Assembly: GCA_020639155.1 (NCBI GenBank)
Contig: JACKHF010000001.1
Location: 1,798,001 to 1,862,000 of the forward strand
DNA: 64,000 nt
Source: Phycisphaeraceae bacterium
GTDB taxonomy: Bacteria; Planctomycetota; Phycisphaerae; Phycisphaerales; UBA1924
Direction of reading: 5' to 3'
In this document: positions 42,587-50,900 of the stretch, piece after piece
How the letters are laid out: the number at the start of each line of letters is the position of its first letter
Numbering within the stretch: the first letter of the stretch is position 1
Translations under genes and position numbers: made by a program
Notes under the pieces: generated by a model
Told to the model about the DNA's origin: nothing
What the model saw: the letters and a program-made list of their open reading frames with translations, nothing else
Database searches by the model: none

Positions 42587-43114
42587 TCAGTCGGCGTGGC
42601 TTGCTGCTTCTGCAGCGGCCTCTGTTGTTTCGTGGTTGAACAGACGTGAAAGATTGAGCAGAATGAGCAGGCGGTCGTCCAACTTGCCTACGCCGTCAAT
42701 AAAGTCGGAATCGATAGAGCACACCATCTCAGGTGCTGGATCAACGATTGACCGAGAGATACGCAACACCTCCTGAACTCGGTCAACGACAAATCCAAGC
42801 ACGCGGCCATGCACCTCTACGACAATGATGCGGGTGCGTTCTGTGGGTGCCGACTTGGGTATTGCGAATCGCGTGCGAAGGTCGAGCACGGGGATAATTT
42901 TCCCGCGAAGATTGATCACACCCTCAACTTCTGCGGGGCTTTGCGGTACGCGTGTCAACTCCATCATGCGGTTGATCTCCTGGACCGCAAGGATGTCGAC
43001 TGCGTATTCCTCGTCAGCAATGTTGAACGTCACAAGCTGCAACTGATCGTCGGTGCTGCTGTGATTCGCTTCGTCGTGCGATGATTGCGACTGAGACGGT
43101 GTGTGCATGGTCAT
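42587..43114 (-). CDS. cheW: Chemotaxis coupling protein CheW
   Basis: A 175-residue CheW: two beta subdomains with the landmarks VTFNIADEEYAVDILAVQEI, GVINLRGKIIPVLDLR and FIDGVGKLDDRLLILLNL. CheW couples receptors to CheA. The N-terminal 25 residues are polar and His/Ser/Asp rich and likely disordered. GGAG precedes the ATG at 8 bases. A 227-base gap with a perfect palindrome separates it from cheB, so it may have its own promoter. Confidence 0.94.
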   Translation of the reverse strand: MTMHTPSQSQSSHDEANHSSTDDQLQLVTFNIADEEYAVDILAVQEINRMMELTRVPQSPAEVEGVINLRGKIIPVLDLRTRFAIPKSAPTERTRIIVVEVHGRVLGFVVDRVQEVLRISRSIVDPAPEMVCSIDSDFIDGVGKLDDRLLILLNLSRLFNHETTEAAAEAASHAD

Positions 43115-43247
43115 GGTGTCTGCTCCGCGTGCTGAGATCGCGCACCAGGGCTGAGAGAGAAGCCGAATGGTGACTGCTCGGGTATCGGCTTGTCATTCCA
43201 GCCGATTCACACGATGTTGAGGTGAATAAGATAAATTGCTTCTTGGC

Positions 43248-43264
43248 ATTGACGCAGCGTCAAT
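43248..43264. promoter_or_regulatory. Perfect palindrome between cheB and cheW
   Basis: ATTGACGC-A-GCGTCAAT, two 8-base arms with one base between. The single-base spacer makes a DNA operator more likely than an RNA hairpin. Read on the minus strand, TATCTT about 25 bases downstream could be a -10 box for cheW, placing the palindrome near its -35. The regulator is unknown. Confidence 0.4.
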
Positions 43265-43341
43265 ACACTCGCCATATTGGGGCGGTCGGACCGCATGCGT
43301 TGTTATTGGCCATCAGACAAGTGTGTGTTGGACGGCACGGA

Positions 43342-44418
43342 TCATGCGCATGCGCGAGCGTTTGCAGGGCCTGCGAGATGCATGATCATGGAGGCGAGTT
43401 CGCTTGCTGTGCCGACAAAGTCGGTCAACTTCTTCTCGGCTACCGCGCGAGGCATTCCATACACAACGCATGATTTGGCGTTCTGTGCGCCAATCCAGCC
43501 GCCCTTCGATTTGATCGTCTCGGCTCCAATCGTGCCATCCTGTCCAATTCCTGTCAGTACGATTCCGAGCGTCGGTTCGTTGACCGCTTCTGCGCAGGAA
43601 CGGAAAAGTTCATCGGCGGAGGGTTTATAGAACAGACCTCGTGGTTCGTCATTTACCTCAAGTTGTAGCGACCCGAACCGTTTGATGACGCGTGTGTGTG
43701 ATCCGCCGGGCGCCAGATAGACGTTGCCCGGCTTTACCGCCATGCCGTGTTCACCTTGGATGATATGAATCTGCGCAACTTCGTTAAGGCGCTGCGCAAG
43801 ACTGGTTGTAAACAGCAACGGCATGTGCTGTGCGATAATGATTGGCACCGGCATATTTGCCGGAAGTGCCTTGAGGATTTCTTCAACAATCGGTGGGCCA
43901 CCTGTTGACGATGCAACTGTCACAAGAGCAGCTCTTCCTTCTGGGAATAGGGTTCTCTTTGATGGTGCAGCAGACGGAATGTGCATCCCACTTGTGTGTG
44001 GTCTGCGTGTAGAGCAGATTGCCTTGATCTTGGTTAACAGTTCGTCCTTCACATCGTCGAGTGACCCGAACGATCCATTTGGTTTTCCGATGAAATCGGA
44101 TGCACCTTCGGTTAATGCGCGGATGGCTTCCTTGCTGCCAGCTGTGGTGAGGCTGGAGCACATCAGCACGGCGGGCTTCGAATCAAGCTTCAGTTGCAGG
44201 ATTTCTCGTAGTGCAGTTCGACCATCCTTGACAGGCATTTCAATGTCGAGTGTGACGAGGTCCGGTTGGTATTTCTGAACAAGTTCAACAGCTTCTTGTC
44301 CGTTGCGGGCGATGTCAACGACCTTGATCTCAGCATCGGATTCCAGCACGCGACGCAGCGACGCACGGACCACGGCCGAGTCATCTACCACCAGTACTCG
44401 AATCGGATTGATTGCCAC
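43342..44418 (-). CDS. cheB: Chemotaxis methylesterase/glutamine deamidase CheB
   Basis: A 358-residue protein with an N-terminal receiver domain (DD at 12-13, phosphoacceptor Asp58 in TLDIEMPVKDG) and a C-terminal CheB esterase domain. The catalytic triad is visible as Ser in VASSTGGPP, His in IIAQHMPLLF and Asp in GIGQDGTIG. It removes methyl groups from receptors after phosphorylation by CheA. I choose the GTG at 44418 with GGAG at 8-base spacing; an ATG 12 codons upstream adds a short stretch without signal. It is the first gene of the che operon. Confidence 0.94.
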   Translation of the reverse strand: MAINPIRVLVVDDSAVVRASLRRVLESDAEIKVVDIARNGQEAVELVQKYQPDLVTLDIEMPVKDGRTALREILQLKLDSKPAVLMCSSLTTAGSKEAIRALTEGASDFIGKPNGSFGSLDDVKDELLTKIKAICSTRRPHTSGMHIPSAAPSKRTLFPEGRAALVTVASSTGGPPIVEEILKALPANMPVPIIIAQHMPLLFTTSLAQRLNEVAQIHIIQGEHGMAVKPGNVYLAPGGSHTRVIKRFGSLQLEVNDEPRGLFYKPSADELFRSCAEAVNEPTLGIVLTGIGQDGTIGAETIKSKGGWIGAQNAKSCVVYGMPRAVAEKKLTDFVGTASELASMIMHLAGPANARACA

Positions 44419-44614
44419 TCTGTCTGCTCCGCAGGTATCGACTGATAACAACAAGCATGCGAGAAGAGCACACCTCAGACTCTACTCTTCGGATGGGTTG
44501 GCAGCAGTGTTAAGGCGATAGTGTCTGCGATGGAGAAATCGGCCTGAATTGAAAGCATCACGCACCAAAAGTGGGTGGACAACGGATTCATCCCGTTGTC
44601 CACCAGCAAAAGAA

Positions 44615-44698
44615 TGCCCGAGAGAGGGCTCGAACCTCCACCCCGTTACCAGGACTACCACCTCAAGGTAGCGCGTCTGCCAATTCCGCCACCCGGGC
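44615..44698 (-). tRNA. tRNA-Leu(GAG)
   Basis: Read on the minus strand, an 84-base cloverleaf. The acceptor stem GCCCGGG pairs with CTCGGGC (one G-U), followed by discriminator A; the T loop is GTTCGAG. The anticodon stem CTACC/GGTAG holds loop TTGAGGT with anticodon GAG. A long variable arm marks a class II tRNA, as expected for Leu. CCA is not encoded. It reads CUC and CUU codons. Confidence 0.93.
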
Positions 44699-44857
44699 AT
44701 ATGGGTGCGACAAGTGTCGTGGACTGAGAGGATAGGTCGGATTTTTCGTCAAGTCTCGATCAACTCGTCACAAGGATGATATTCCTGGACGGCGTGTGGG
44801 CGTGTATGCTTGCAATGGTCGAGTCTGTGGATAACCAACCTACTAATGAGGGAGCGT

Positions 44858-45337
44858 ATGAGCGTGAGTACAGACGAGGGGGCGGGGTATACCGGCACAG
44901 AAATAGCCAGTGTCGTGGCGGCGCGGGTTCAGGACTCAGACGTGTTCGAGTCAGTGAATATGGAGGTTCGTGAGGGTGCTCGCGCGGTATGTTGCGAGGC
45001 ACGGGAATCGCCATCCCCGATCTGGTATCGGGCACTCTTTGGCACTGACGGAACGATTATTGAGTTTGCGACTGAGGACCGTTGGTTGAGTCAGTCTATT
45101 GAAGCTGATCTGGTCAACACGGGTGATGCGCTAGAGGATCTGCTGGAGGAAGAACTCATCGACCATGATTGTGAGGTGCGGTCGCCACGGTTCGAGCATT
45201 TTCGATCAGATGATATGGAGTACGTTTTTCGGGTGAAACTGGAGAACGCGTCTGCTCAAACGGTGGCGGCCTTTCTGCTGTCGTTTGAAGCATGTTTCGG
45301 TGAACTTGGCGATGTGCGCGAGTCTGATGACGAGTGA
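44858..45337 (+). CDS. Small acidic protein of unknown function
   Basis: A 159-residue protein with no signal peptide or membrane helix. Two patches look like alternating beta strands (IWYRALFGTDGTIIEFATED and MEYVFRVKLENA) with helices between, the second ending in AAFLLSFEACF. The composition is acidic. I start at the ATG at 44858, which has GAGGGAG at a proper distance; the open frame begins 16 codons earlier without a site. No family is recognised. It faces the next gene convergently, and the terminator between them serves mainly the opposite strand. Confidence 0.6.
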   Translation: MSVSTDEGAGYTGTEIASVVAARVQDSDVFESVNMEVREGARAVCCEARESPSPIWYRALFGTDGTIIEFATEDRWLSQSIEADLVNTGDALEDLLEEELIDHDCEVRSPRFEHFRSDDMEYVFRVKLENASAQTVAAFLLSFEACFGELGDVRESDDE

Positions 45338-45351
45338 TGCTGCCTGTACAG

Positions 45352-45384
45352 AAAAAAACCGTCCGTGCTACTGAGCACGGACGG
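45352..45384 (-). terminator. Intrinsic terminator of the small membrane protein gene
   Basis: CCGTCCGTGCT (45359-45369) and AGCACGGACGG (45374-45384) form a perfect 11-bp stem with a 4-base loop. On the minus strand a run of seven T (45352-45358) follows the stem. Confidence 0.9.
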
Positions 45385-45418
45385 CCATGTGTCTTATTGA
45401 CAGGATATGAGTACGCAC

Positions 45419-45703
45419 TCAAGCTTCGCCGTACTGAATCTTTCCAGCCTCTTCATCGCGCTTGCGTTGGCGTTCATACTTCTGCTGCTGCTCAAGCTCT
45501 GCGCCTGTGGGCTGGGGAAGCGCAGTCGGTGGGACGTACTTCTCTTTGCCTTTGAAGAGCCCAAGCTGAAATGCGAAGGCGACACCAGCAGCAACGAACA
45601 AGACGATAACAATGGCGATCTTTACAGTGTCGCCTCCGCCGCCGCCTTTGGAGTTCTTGCGTCCGATGCTGTCAAAGTCACCGCCGTCCATTAAACTTGC
45701 CAT
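45419..45703 (-). CDS. Small single-span membrane protein
   Basis: A 94-residue protein: a polar, Gly-rich N-terminus (with SKGGGGGD), one membrane helix (about residues 27-46, VKIAIVIVLFVAAGVAFAF), and a charged C-terminal tail rich in Gln, Lys and Glu. No family is recognised. The ribosome binding site AGGAG lies shortly before the ATG and a strong terminator follows. It may be cotranscribed with the upstream ABC-2 permease gene, 178 bases away, though that gap could hold its own promoter. Confidence 0.7.
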   Translation of the reverse strand: MASLMDGGDFDSIGRKNSKGGGGGDTVKIAIVIVLFVAAGVAFAFQLGLFKGKEKYVPPTALPQPTGAELEQQQKYERQRKRDEEAGKIQYGEA

Positions 45704-45881
45704 TCCAACACTCCTTTATCATCCAGTTGTATGTCCGGTGTGTGCTTCTTCGTCAGGGCAACATTCCCGACAGTCACATTATTCCTGAACGAAATCCTCA
45801 CACTATATACCAGTTGCGACTGCAGCGAAGTTGCATATCCCATCGGCTTTTTTGACACCCTGTTCAGGTTTTTTCTGGTTA

Positions 45882-47240
45882 TCAGCCTACATCCCGCGTC
45901 TGGAATAGCGCTATCGCAATACACAGGACTCCACAGATTTGGAGTACTGCGTACACCGCAATGAGCCAGAGATGTCCAATGGGGATGTATGAGTTCTGCG
46001 TAATTGCGTCCAAAAGCCAGTAGAAGTGGAGGTTTGGAAGGATGGACCAAACCCCAGCCGCAGCGATGTTTAACCTGGTTGGTTTGACAAAGAGATAGTC
46101 TCCCTCGCGTGGAGGGCGATTGACCTTGACGGGAGCCCGTCCAATCTGCTGAATATTTGCTTTCTTCCCCTCTGACGAAACAACAGCAATAGCGGGGGCA
46201 ATCTCTGGTGCATTGAGATTTGAGATCGTCGCGAAATCGCCATCAAGCGGCTTGTAGTGACTTGTTTGCAGATTCATCCCGTTGGGTGTGGCGCCCCAAT
46301 AGACAGGTGTTCCGGGCGAAAGCAGGGCGGTTGGCGGGTTTTCCAACTCAATGATGAGGGTGTCGCCGAGGGACGTGAACTTTTCGAAGGCTGGATGTTC
46401 GGGTGTGACGTTGAGAACTCTGCCGACGTAGCTGTTGGTCCACGCTTTGCTTCCAATGAAGTAGTTTGAGAGCAAGCCACCAAGAAAGACACCGCCAGTC
46501 ACGACAATTGTCATAACTTGCCCCAAACGCGTGGATGCTGCGACTGCCACGGCGGAAAGCATCAATACCGCAAGTGTCAGTGCGGCACAAGCCATCGATA
46601 TCTGAGGCTTGAAATCTGTTGAGATCGCCTGCCACTCCCATTTCGGGCTTAGAACAAGCACAAAGAGATATGAGATGATCATTGCCGGGGCAAGCGAGAG
46701 CACCGCGGCTTGTGAGAATGACCATGAGTACAGATAGTTCGCCGCGGCTGAAAGGACAAGGCAGAGGAACACGGTTCCAATCGAGAATGTGATAACCACC
46801 CAGTCGAGCTTATCCGCTGCAGTGCTCATAACACCGTGACGGATGCCCATAAGCATGAAAATAGCCATCGTGATCATGCCAACGAGGAGCGAAAGACTCA
46901 CACCCAGATATTTCCCTATCACAAGTGTTGGTCTGCTCACTGGCTTGGAAACCACGGTGAGGACGGTTTTTCGCTCAATTTCCTCAGATATAACAGCCGT
47001 TGCAACGAACGCGGCGAGTACGGTGCCGCAGACGAAGATGGTTCCAAGGCCCAGATCAAGCAGGAGCTTGTTGTCGTAGTTGACTTCACCTGTTTCGGTA
47101 GATTTGCCCATTGAGAAGTTTGTTCCCCACGTGAGCAGCAACTGGCACACGCCAGAGATCATCACAATGAGGAAATAGATGGGCTGCCGAATGCTCTCAA
47201 GGAAGCAGTTTCTGGCAATTGTCAGGAGTTGACCCGGCAT
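45882..47240 (-). CDS. ABC-2 type transporter permease
   Basis: A 452-residue polytopic protein. The first third has the ABC-2 pattern: a helix near the start, an extracytoplasmic loop, a helix, and the cytoplasmic segment VISEEIERKTVLTVVSKPVSRPTLVIGKYLG. About six helices follow, then an extracytoplasmic domain of about 130 residues before the last helix (WLIAVYAVLQICGVLCIAIALF). It resembles the permease encoded at 53644 on the other strand (both have a TxxxKPVSxxxxIxGKxLG segment). No ATPase adjoins it, so it may use the one at 52370. I start at the ATG at 47240; AGGAG lies 13 bases upstream, farther than usual. Confidence 0.8.
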   Translation of the reverse strand: MPGQLLTIARNCFLESIRQPIYFLIVMISGVCQLLLTWGTNFSMGKSTETGEVNYDNKLLLDLGLGTIFVCGTVLAAFVATAVISEEIERKTVLTVVSKPVSRPTLVIGKYLGVSLSLLVGMITMAIFMLMGIRHGVMSTAADKLDWVVITFSIGTVFLCLVLSAAANYLYSWSFSQAAVLSLAPAMIISYLFVLVLSPKWEWQAISTDFKPQISMACAALTLAVLMLSAVAVAASTRLGQVMTIVVTGGVFLGGLLSNYFIGSKAWTNSYVGRVLNVTPEHPAFEKFTSLGDTLIIELENPPTALLSPGTPVYWGATPNGMNLQTSHYKPLDGDFATISNLNAPEIAPAIAVVSSEGKKANIQQIGRAPVKVNRPPREGDYLFVKPTRLNIAAAGVWSILPNLHFYWLLDAITQNSYIPIGHLWLIAVYAVLQICGVLCIAIALFQTRDVG

Positions 47241-47632
47241 GGATTGAGGTATTCTCCTTCCTTCGATGCATTCATACACGAAGCGGGATGATCGTTCGCA
47301 TGCAAAGGTCGATGGTCAGCACACGAGGATGGGGTGTCGATCAGCTCTCGCATCGGGCTTTGGGCATTTTTTTTGACTCGATCGAACCCGCAGCTTTTTT
47401 GAGCGTAGCGAAACAGGCCCGGCCCTGCCGGGACCGACCTGCCTACGACCAATGGGTTCGTTCGGTTCGCTTCGGCTGAAGTGTTTTTGGGTTTCAGCGC
47501 TGGTCGCCTCATCCGTGAGACGCCATCCGTTTGCATTCGATGAGTGATCATGGGAGAGCAAACGCAGGTGTCTGTTTCTTGTGAAGCGGCTGGTTGTAAC
47601 AGTTTTCATCGCATTCCACATGAAGAGGTGCA
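47241..47632. other. Divergent intergenic region with GC-rich inverted repeat
   Basis: The 392 bases between the minus-strand permease and the plus-strand SPFH operon contain no supported gene. Features seen: T-runs near 47368-47375 and 47394-47400, and CCCGG-CCCTG-CCGGG at 47418-47432, a perfect 5-bp hairpin nested in a broader AGGC/GCCT repeat. A REP-like extragenic palindrome or a weak terminator are both possible. Promoters for both flanking genes should lie here, but I cannot place them with confidence. Confidence 0.4.
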
Positions 47633-49768
47633 ATGAAGGGCGACTATTTAAGCTATCGGCGTGCAGTCAGTGTGAGCCTGCTTGGCTTGATGATTCAAGC
47701 CGTTGTCGGTGTTGCGATGCTGATCGCAGCTGTGCTGGGTCACGATAAAGCAGCCTTATCAACATCGTTTTATACGCTGGTGGGTGTGCTTGGATGGCTC
47801 ACGCTGGCCATCATGTTTGATCAGCATCGTCGCGAGCGTATCGAAGCGATGCAGGCGGAGAGCTTGGCGAGCGCGGATGCTGCCAGTTCATCTGTGTTTG
47901 AGGAGGGGGCGGCCGATCTTCGGATGGCTGCGAACCGACTCCGCACAATGCAGCGGCTCTTTGTGCCAGCAATGTCCATTCTCATCGCGTTGCTGATGAT
48001 CGGTCTGGGCATATGGCGGTTCATTGAGGGGCAAGGCAAAGCTGGAAGCGCCATATCGACTCTCGATCGCGGTTGGTCTGTTTCAATCGCTGTTGGTGCG
48101 GCGTTTATGTGCTTTGTATATGCACGCTACGTCGCAGGCATGGCGAGAAACAGGGTCTGGTCAACTTTGCAGGGCGGTGCGTCGCTTGCTGCTGGCACAA
48201 CAGTGCTCTGTGCGTTACTGGCTATTGGACATTTTATTGATCTTTTCAGCACGGACACGCTGCTCCGTCAGATGCAGATCATTATTCCTGTCCTGATGAT
48301 TGTGTTTGGTGTCGAGATTTTGATGTCGTTCGTGCTTGAGGTGTATCGCCCGCGACGTGCAGATGATGTTGAGCGATACGCATTTGAATCTCGTGCGCTT
48401 GGGTTGGTTGCAGCGCCAGATCGTGTGGCGAGATCGGTCGGCGAGGCGATCAGCTATCAGTTGGGTACAGACATCACGTCCAGTTGGCAACACAAGCTGC
48501 TTGAGCGTGTCGCTGTGCCGTTCATTCTGCTTGGTGGTCTTGTGTTGTGGCTGTTGACCATGTTCGCTGTGGTGCAGCCCCATCAGCGCGGGATGCTGCT
48601 GCGATTTGGTCGAGTTGTGAACCCTGACATCGGGCCGGGTCTTCACATCAAGATGCCGTGGCCGATCGATTCGATTGTTATTCCTGATCACATTATTCAG
48701 GATCGTGATGACCTGATGGTCGAGCACGTCATCAAAAGTACAACAGGCATTCGTGATCTTAAACTTGGTGCGCACAAGCCGTCGTCGACAGTCAATGCAG
48801 CATTGTGGTCGAACTCTGATGTTGGTGTCACGCCGTTCTACTTTGTCGTGCAGCCAGCCGCAACGATCTCGGCCTTCGGCATTGTTGATCCGGAGGAAGA
48901 GGCTACAAGATCGCGACCAGATGGGACGTTCTCTCTGCTCTCTATTGAGGTGCCGTTGCGATTTGCTGTTCGTGACGCGGAAGCGTTTGAGATGCTCGGC
49001 GAGGGAGGCCAGCGTGAGTTAATTCTTTTCTACACTGCGCGTCGCGTGATTCTTGAAGAGCTTGGTTCTGCTCGGGTCGATCAGCTTCTGGGGGACGGTC
49101 GGCAGGAGATTGCAGACCGCATTCTGAGGGGGGTTCGCCAAAAGTACATTGAACTCAACCCGATCGAGTCGCAGCGGGCGCAGGGGATTCCTGTTGTTGA
49201 CGTGATATATGTTGGTATTCAGGGGGTGCGCCCGCCGAAGGAATCTTCGCTTGCGTTCGAGCAGGTGCAGGAGGCTGAGCAGAAGTATCTTGCACTGATT
49301 GAGAATGCACGAGGGAAAGCCCGATCGACCTTGATTGAAGCGGCTGGCGATGAGACCCTTGCTCGTGCAATCGTCGCTGAGATTGAGGTTCGCAAGCAGC
49401 TTGCAAACTCAGGCGCGTCAGCTGAGGAGATCATTGAGCAGGACCAGAAGATTCAGCGTCTTGTTGAGACGGCTGGTGGCAACAATGCCCAGGCGCTCCT
49501 GAAGGCTGCGAGTGATCGTTGGGTGACGCACATGGCCGCACGAGCCCGCGCGGAAAACTACCTTGGCCAAGTGGATTCGTATCTCGCATCGCCGTTGTAC
49601 TACACAGCGTCGCTCTATCTCGATGCGCTTGGCGATGCGCTGAGCAAGGCCCGTATTTACATCGTCGACGACTCAAAGGCGAACGTGAATATCACGCAGG
49701 ATATGTCGGAAACAGAAGCAACAGCTGATATCTTCGACTCATTGAGTAAGAGCTCGCAGGCAAACTGA
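47633..49768 (+). CDS. SPFH/band-7 protein with polytopic N-terminal domain
   Basis: A 711-residue protein. The first 300 residues hold about six to seven membrane helices, unusual for the SPFH family. The rest is a band-7 domain with the HflK-like start (VQPHQRGMLLRFGRVVNPDIGPGLHIKMPWPID), a coiled coil rich in Ala and Glu, and a C-terminal segment (YLASPLYYTASLYLDALGDALSKARIYIVDD) common in HflK. SPFH proteins form ring-shaped cages that organise membrane microdomains and proteases. AGAGG lies upstream of the ATG. It is the first of three SPFH genes in a row, followed by an ABC transporter. Confidence 0.85.
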   Translation: MKGDYLSYRRAVSVSLLGLMIQAVVGVAMLIAAVLGHDKAALSTSFYTLVGVLGWLTLAIMFDQHRRERIEAMQAESLASADAASSSVFEEGAADLRMAANRLRTMQRLFVPAMSILIALLMIGLGIWRFIEGQGKAGSAISTLDRGWSVSIAVGAAFMCFVYARYVAGMARNRVWSTLQGGASLAAGTTVLCALLAIGHFIDLFSTDTLLRQMQIIIPVLMIVFGVEILMSFVLEVYRPRRADDVERYAFESRALGLVAAPDRVARSVGEAISYQLGTDITSSWQHKLLERVAVPFILLGGLVLWLLTMFAVVQPHQRGMLLRFGRVVNPDIGPGLHIKMPWPIDSIVIPDHIIQDRDDLMVEHVIKSTTGIRDLKLGAHKPSSTVNAALWSNSDVGVTPFYFVVQPAATISAFGIVDPEEEATRSRPDGTFSLLSIEVPLRFAVRDAEAFEMLGEGGQRELILFYTARRVILEELGSARVDQLLGDGRQEIADRILRGVRQKYIELNPIESQRAQGIPVVDVIYVGIQGVRPPKESSLAFEQVQEAEQKYLALIENARGKARSTLIEAAGDETLARAIVAEIEVRKQLANSGASAEEIIEQDQKIQRLVETAGGNNAQALLKAASDRWVTHMAARARAENYLGQVDSYLASPLYYTASLYLDALGDALSKARIYIVDDSKANVNITQDMSETEATADIFDSLSKSSQAN

Positions 49769-49841
49769 GCACAGTGAATGTGCTTCGTAAGACGATTATC
49801 TGGAAGGGTTGACACAGAGGCCCACAGGAAGGGAAGAACAC

Positions 49842-50900
49842 GTGCCAGGCATACTGACATCAAAGAAGTTCTTGTACACAGTGATCGCTGTTGTGCTACT
49901 GGTAGCACTTGTGGCGAGTTCCGTGACATTCCAGGTCCGGTTTAATGAGAATGCGGTACGAACCGTGTTCGGCCAGGCAACGGAGAACTCGGTGATCAAG
50001 GAGCCAGGCTTGCGTCTGAAGTGGCCCTCGCCGATCGGCAAGGTCACAAAGTATGACACTCGTGCGCGTATCAAGCCCGTCAAGCTGGAGACACAGCAGA
50101 CACGCGACAGCCGACCAATCGTTGTTGAGGCGTACATCGTCTGGCGTGTTGACGATCCGCTCGCATTCTTTCGCGCATTCTCCGATGAGGGTGAGCGCGC
50201 CGAGGATCACTACAAGAAGGCAGAGGACATTCTGGAAACTTATGTCCGAAGTGTGCTGTCGATGATCAGTCAGTATGATATGGATGATCTATTTTCTTCT
50301 TCGCCGGGTGACTCAAAGCTTGCCGAACTTGAGGATCGAATGCTGACCGCGATGCAGAACGGGACCGGACAGGAAACATCGCAGATTGCGGGCCTTGGCA
50401 TCAAGGCGGAAGTTGTCGGTATCAGCCGTATTCAGATGGTTTCATCGGCATCGGCCGCGGTCTTCCAGCGCATGCGTGAGGAGCGAGCCAGTGTGGCTCG
50501 ACAGATTGAGGCAAAGGGGCAGTCAGAGCAACTTGCGATTGAAAGCCGAGCCAAGGCGGATGCAGATGCTATCCGTTCGTTTGCAAATATCCGAGCCGCG
50601 GAAATTCGCCGACAGGGTGATATTGAAGCTGCCGAGTTTGTCGCCAAGACAAAGGACCATCCTGAGTTTGCGATCTTCCTCCGCAATATTGAGATGCTGC
50701 GAGAGGTCGTACCGTTGCGTGCAAACTTTGTGCTAAGCACATCAACATTCGGACTCCATCTTCTTTCGCCTGAAGCCCTGTCATCGTTTGTGCCAGGTGA
50801 GATCCCTGGCGAGGATTTGCTCAAGCAGATGATCCAGTTGCCACGTCCGAAGGCGTCCGCACGCAAAGCAACAGAGGCAACCAATGGAGGTGGCCTGTGA
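49842..50900 (+). CDS. SPFH/band-7 protein, HflC-like
   Basis: A 352-residue protein with one N-terminal membrane helix (FLYTVIAVVLLVALVASSV) and a band-7 domain: RFNENAVRTVFGQ, PGLRLKWPSPIGKVTKYD, then RPIVVEAYIVWRVDDP, and a coiled-coil region rich in Ala, Glu and Arg (ERASVARQIEAKGQSEQ). This is the HflC-type order. HflC pairs with HflK to enclose the FtsH protease. I use the GTG at 49842, preceded by GGAAGGGAAG, rather than a TTG eleven codons earlier. The stop overlaps the next start by four bases. Confidence 0.88.
   Translation: MPGILTSKKFLYTVIAVVLLVALVASSVTFQVRFNENAVRTVFGQATENSVIKEPGLRLKWPSPIGKVTKYDTRARIKPVKLETQQTRDSRPIVVEAYIVWRVDDPLAFFRAFSDEGERAEDHYKKAEDILETYVRSVLSMISQYDMDDLFSSSPGDSKLAELEDRMLTAMQNGTGQETSQIAGLGIKAEVVGISRIQMVSSASAAVFQRMREERASVARQIEAKGQSEQLAIESRAKADADAIRSFANIRAAEIRRQGDIEAAEFVAKTKDHPEFAIFLRNIEMLREVVPLRANFVLSTSTFGLHLLSPEALSSFVPGEIPGEDLLKQMIQLPRPKASARKATEATNGGGL

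Noticed and set aside
47219..47551. Short open frames on both strands in the divergent intergenic region
   Set aside because: They overlap each other and the inverted repeat, and none has a convincing start.
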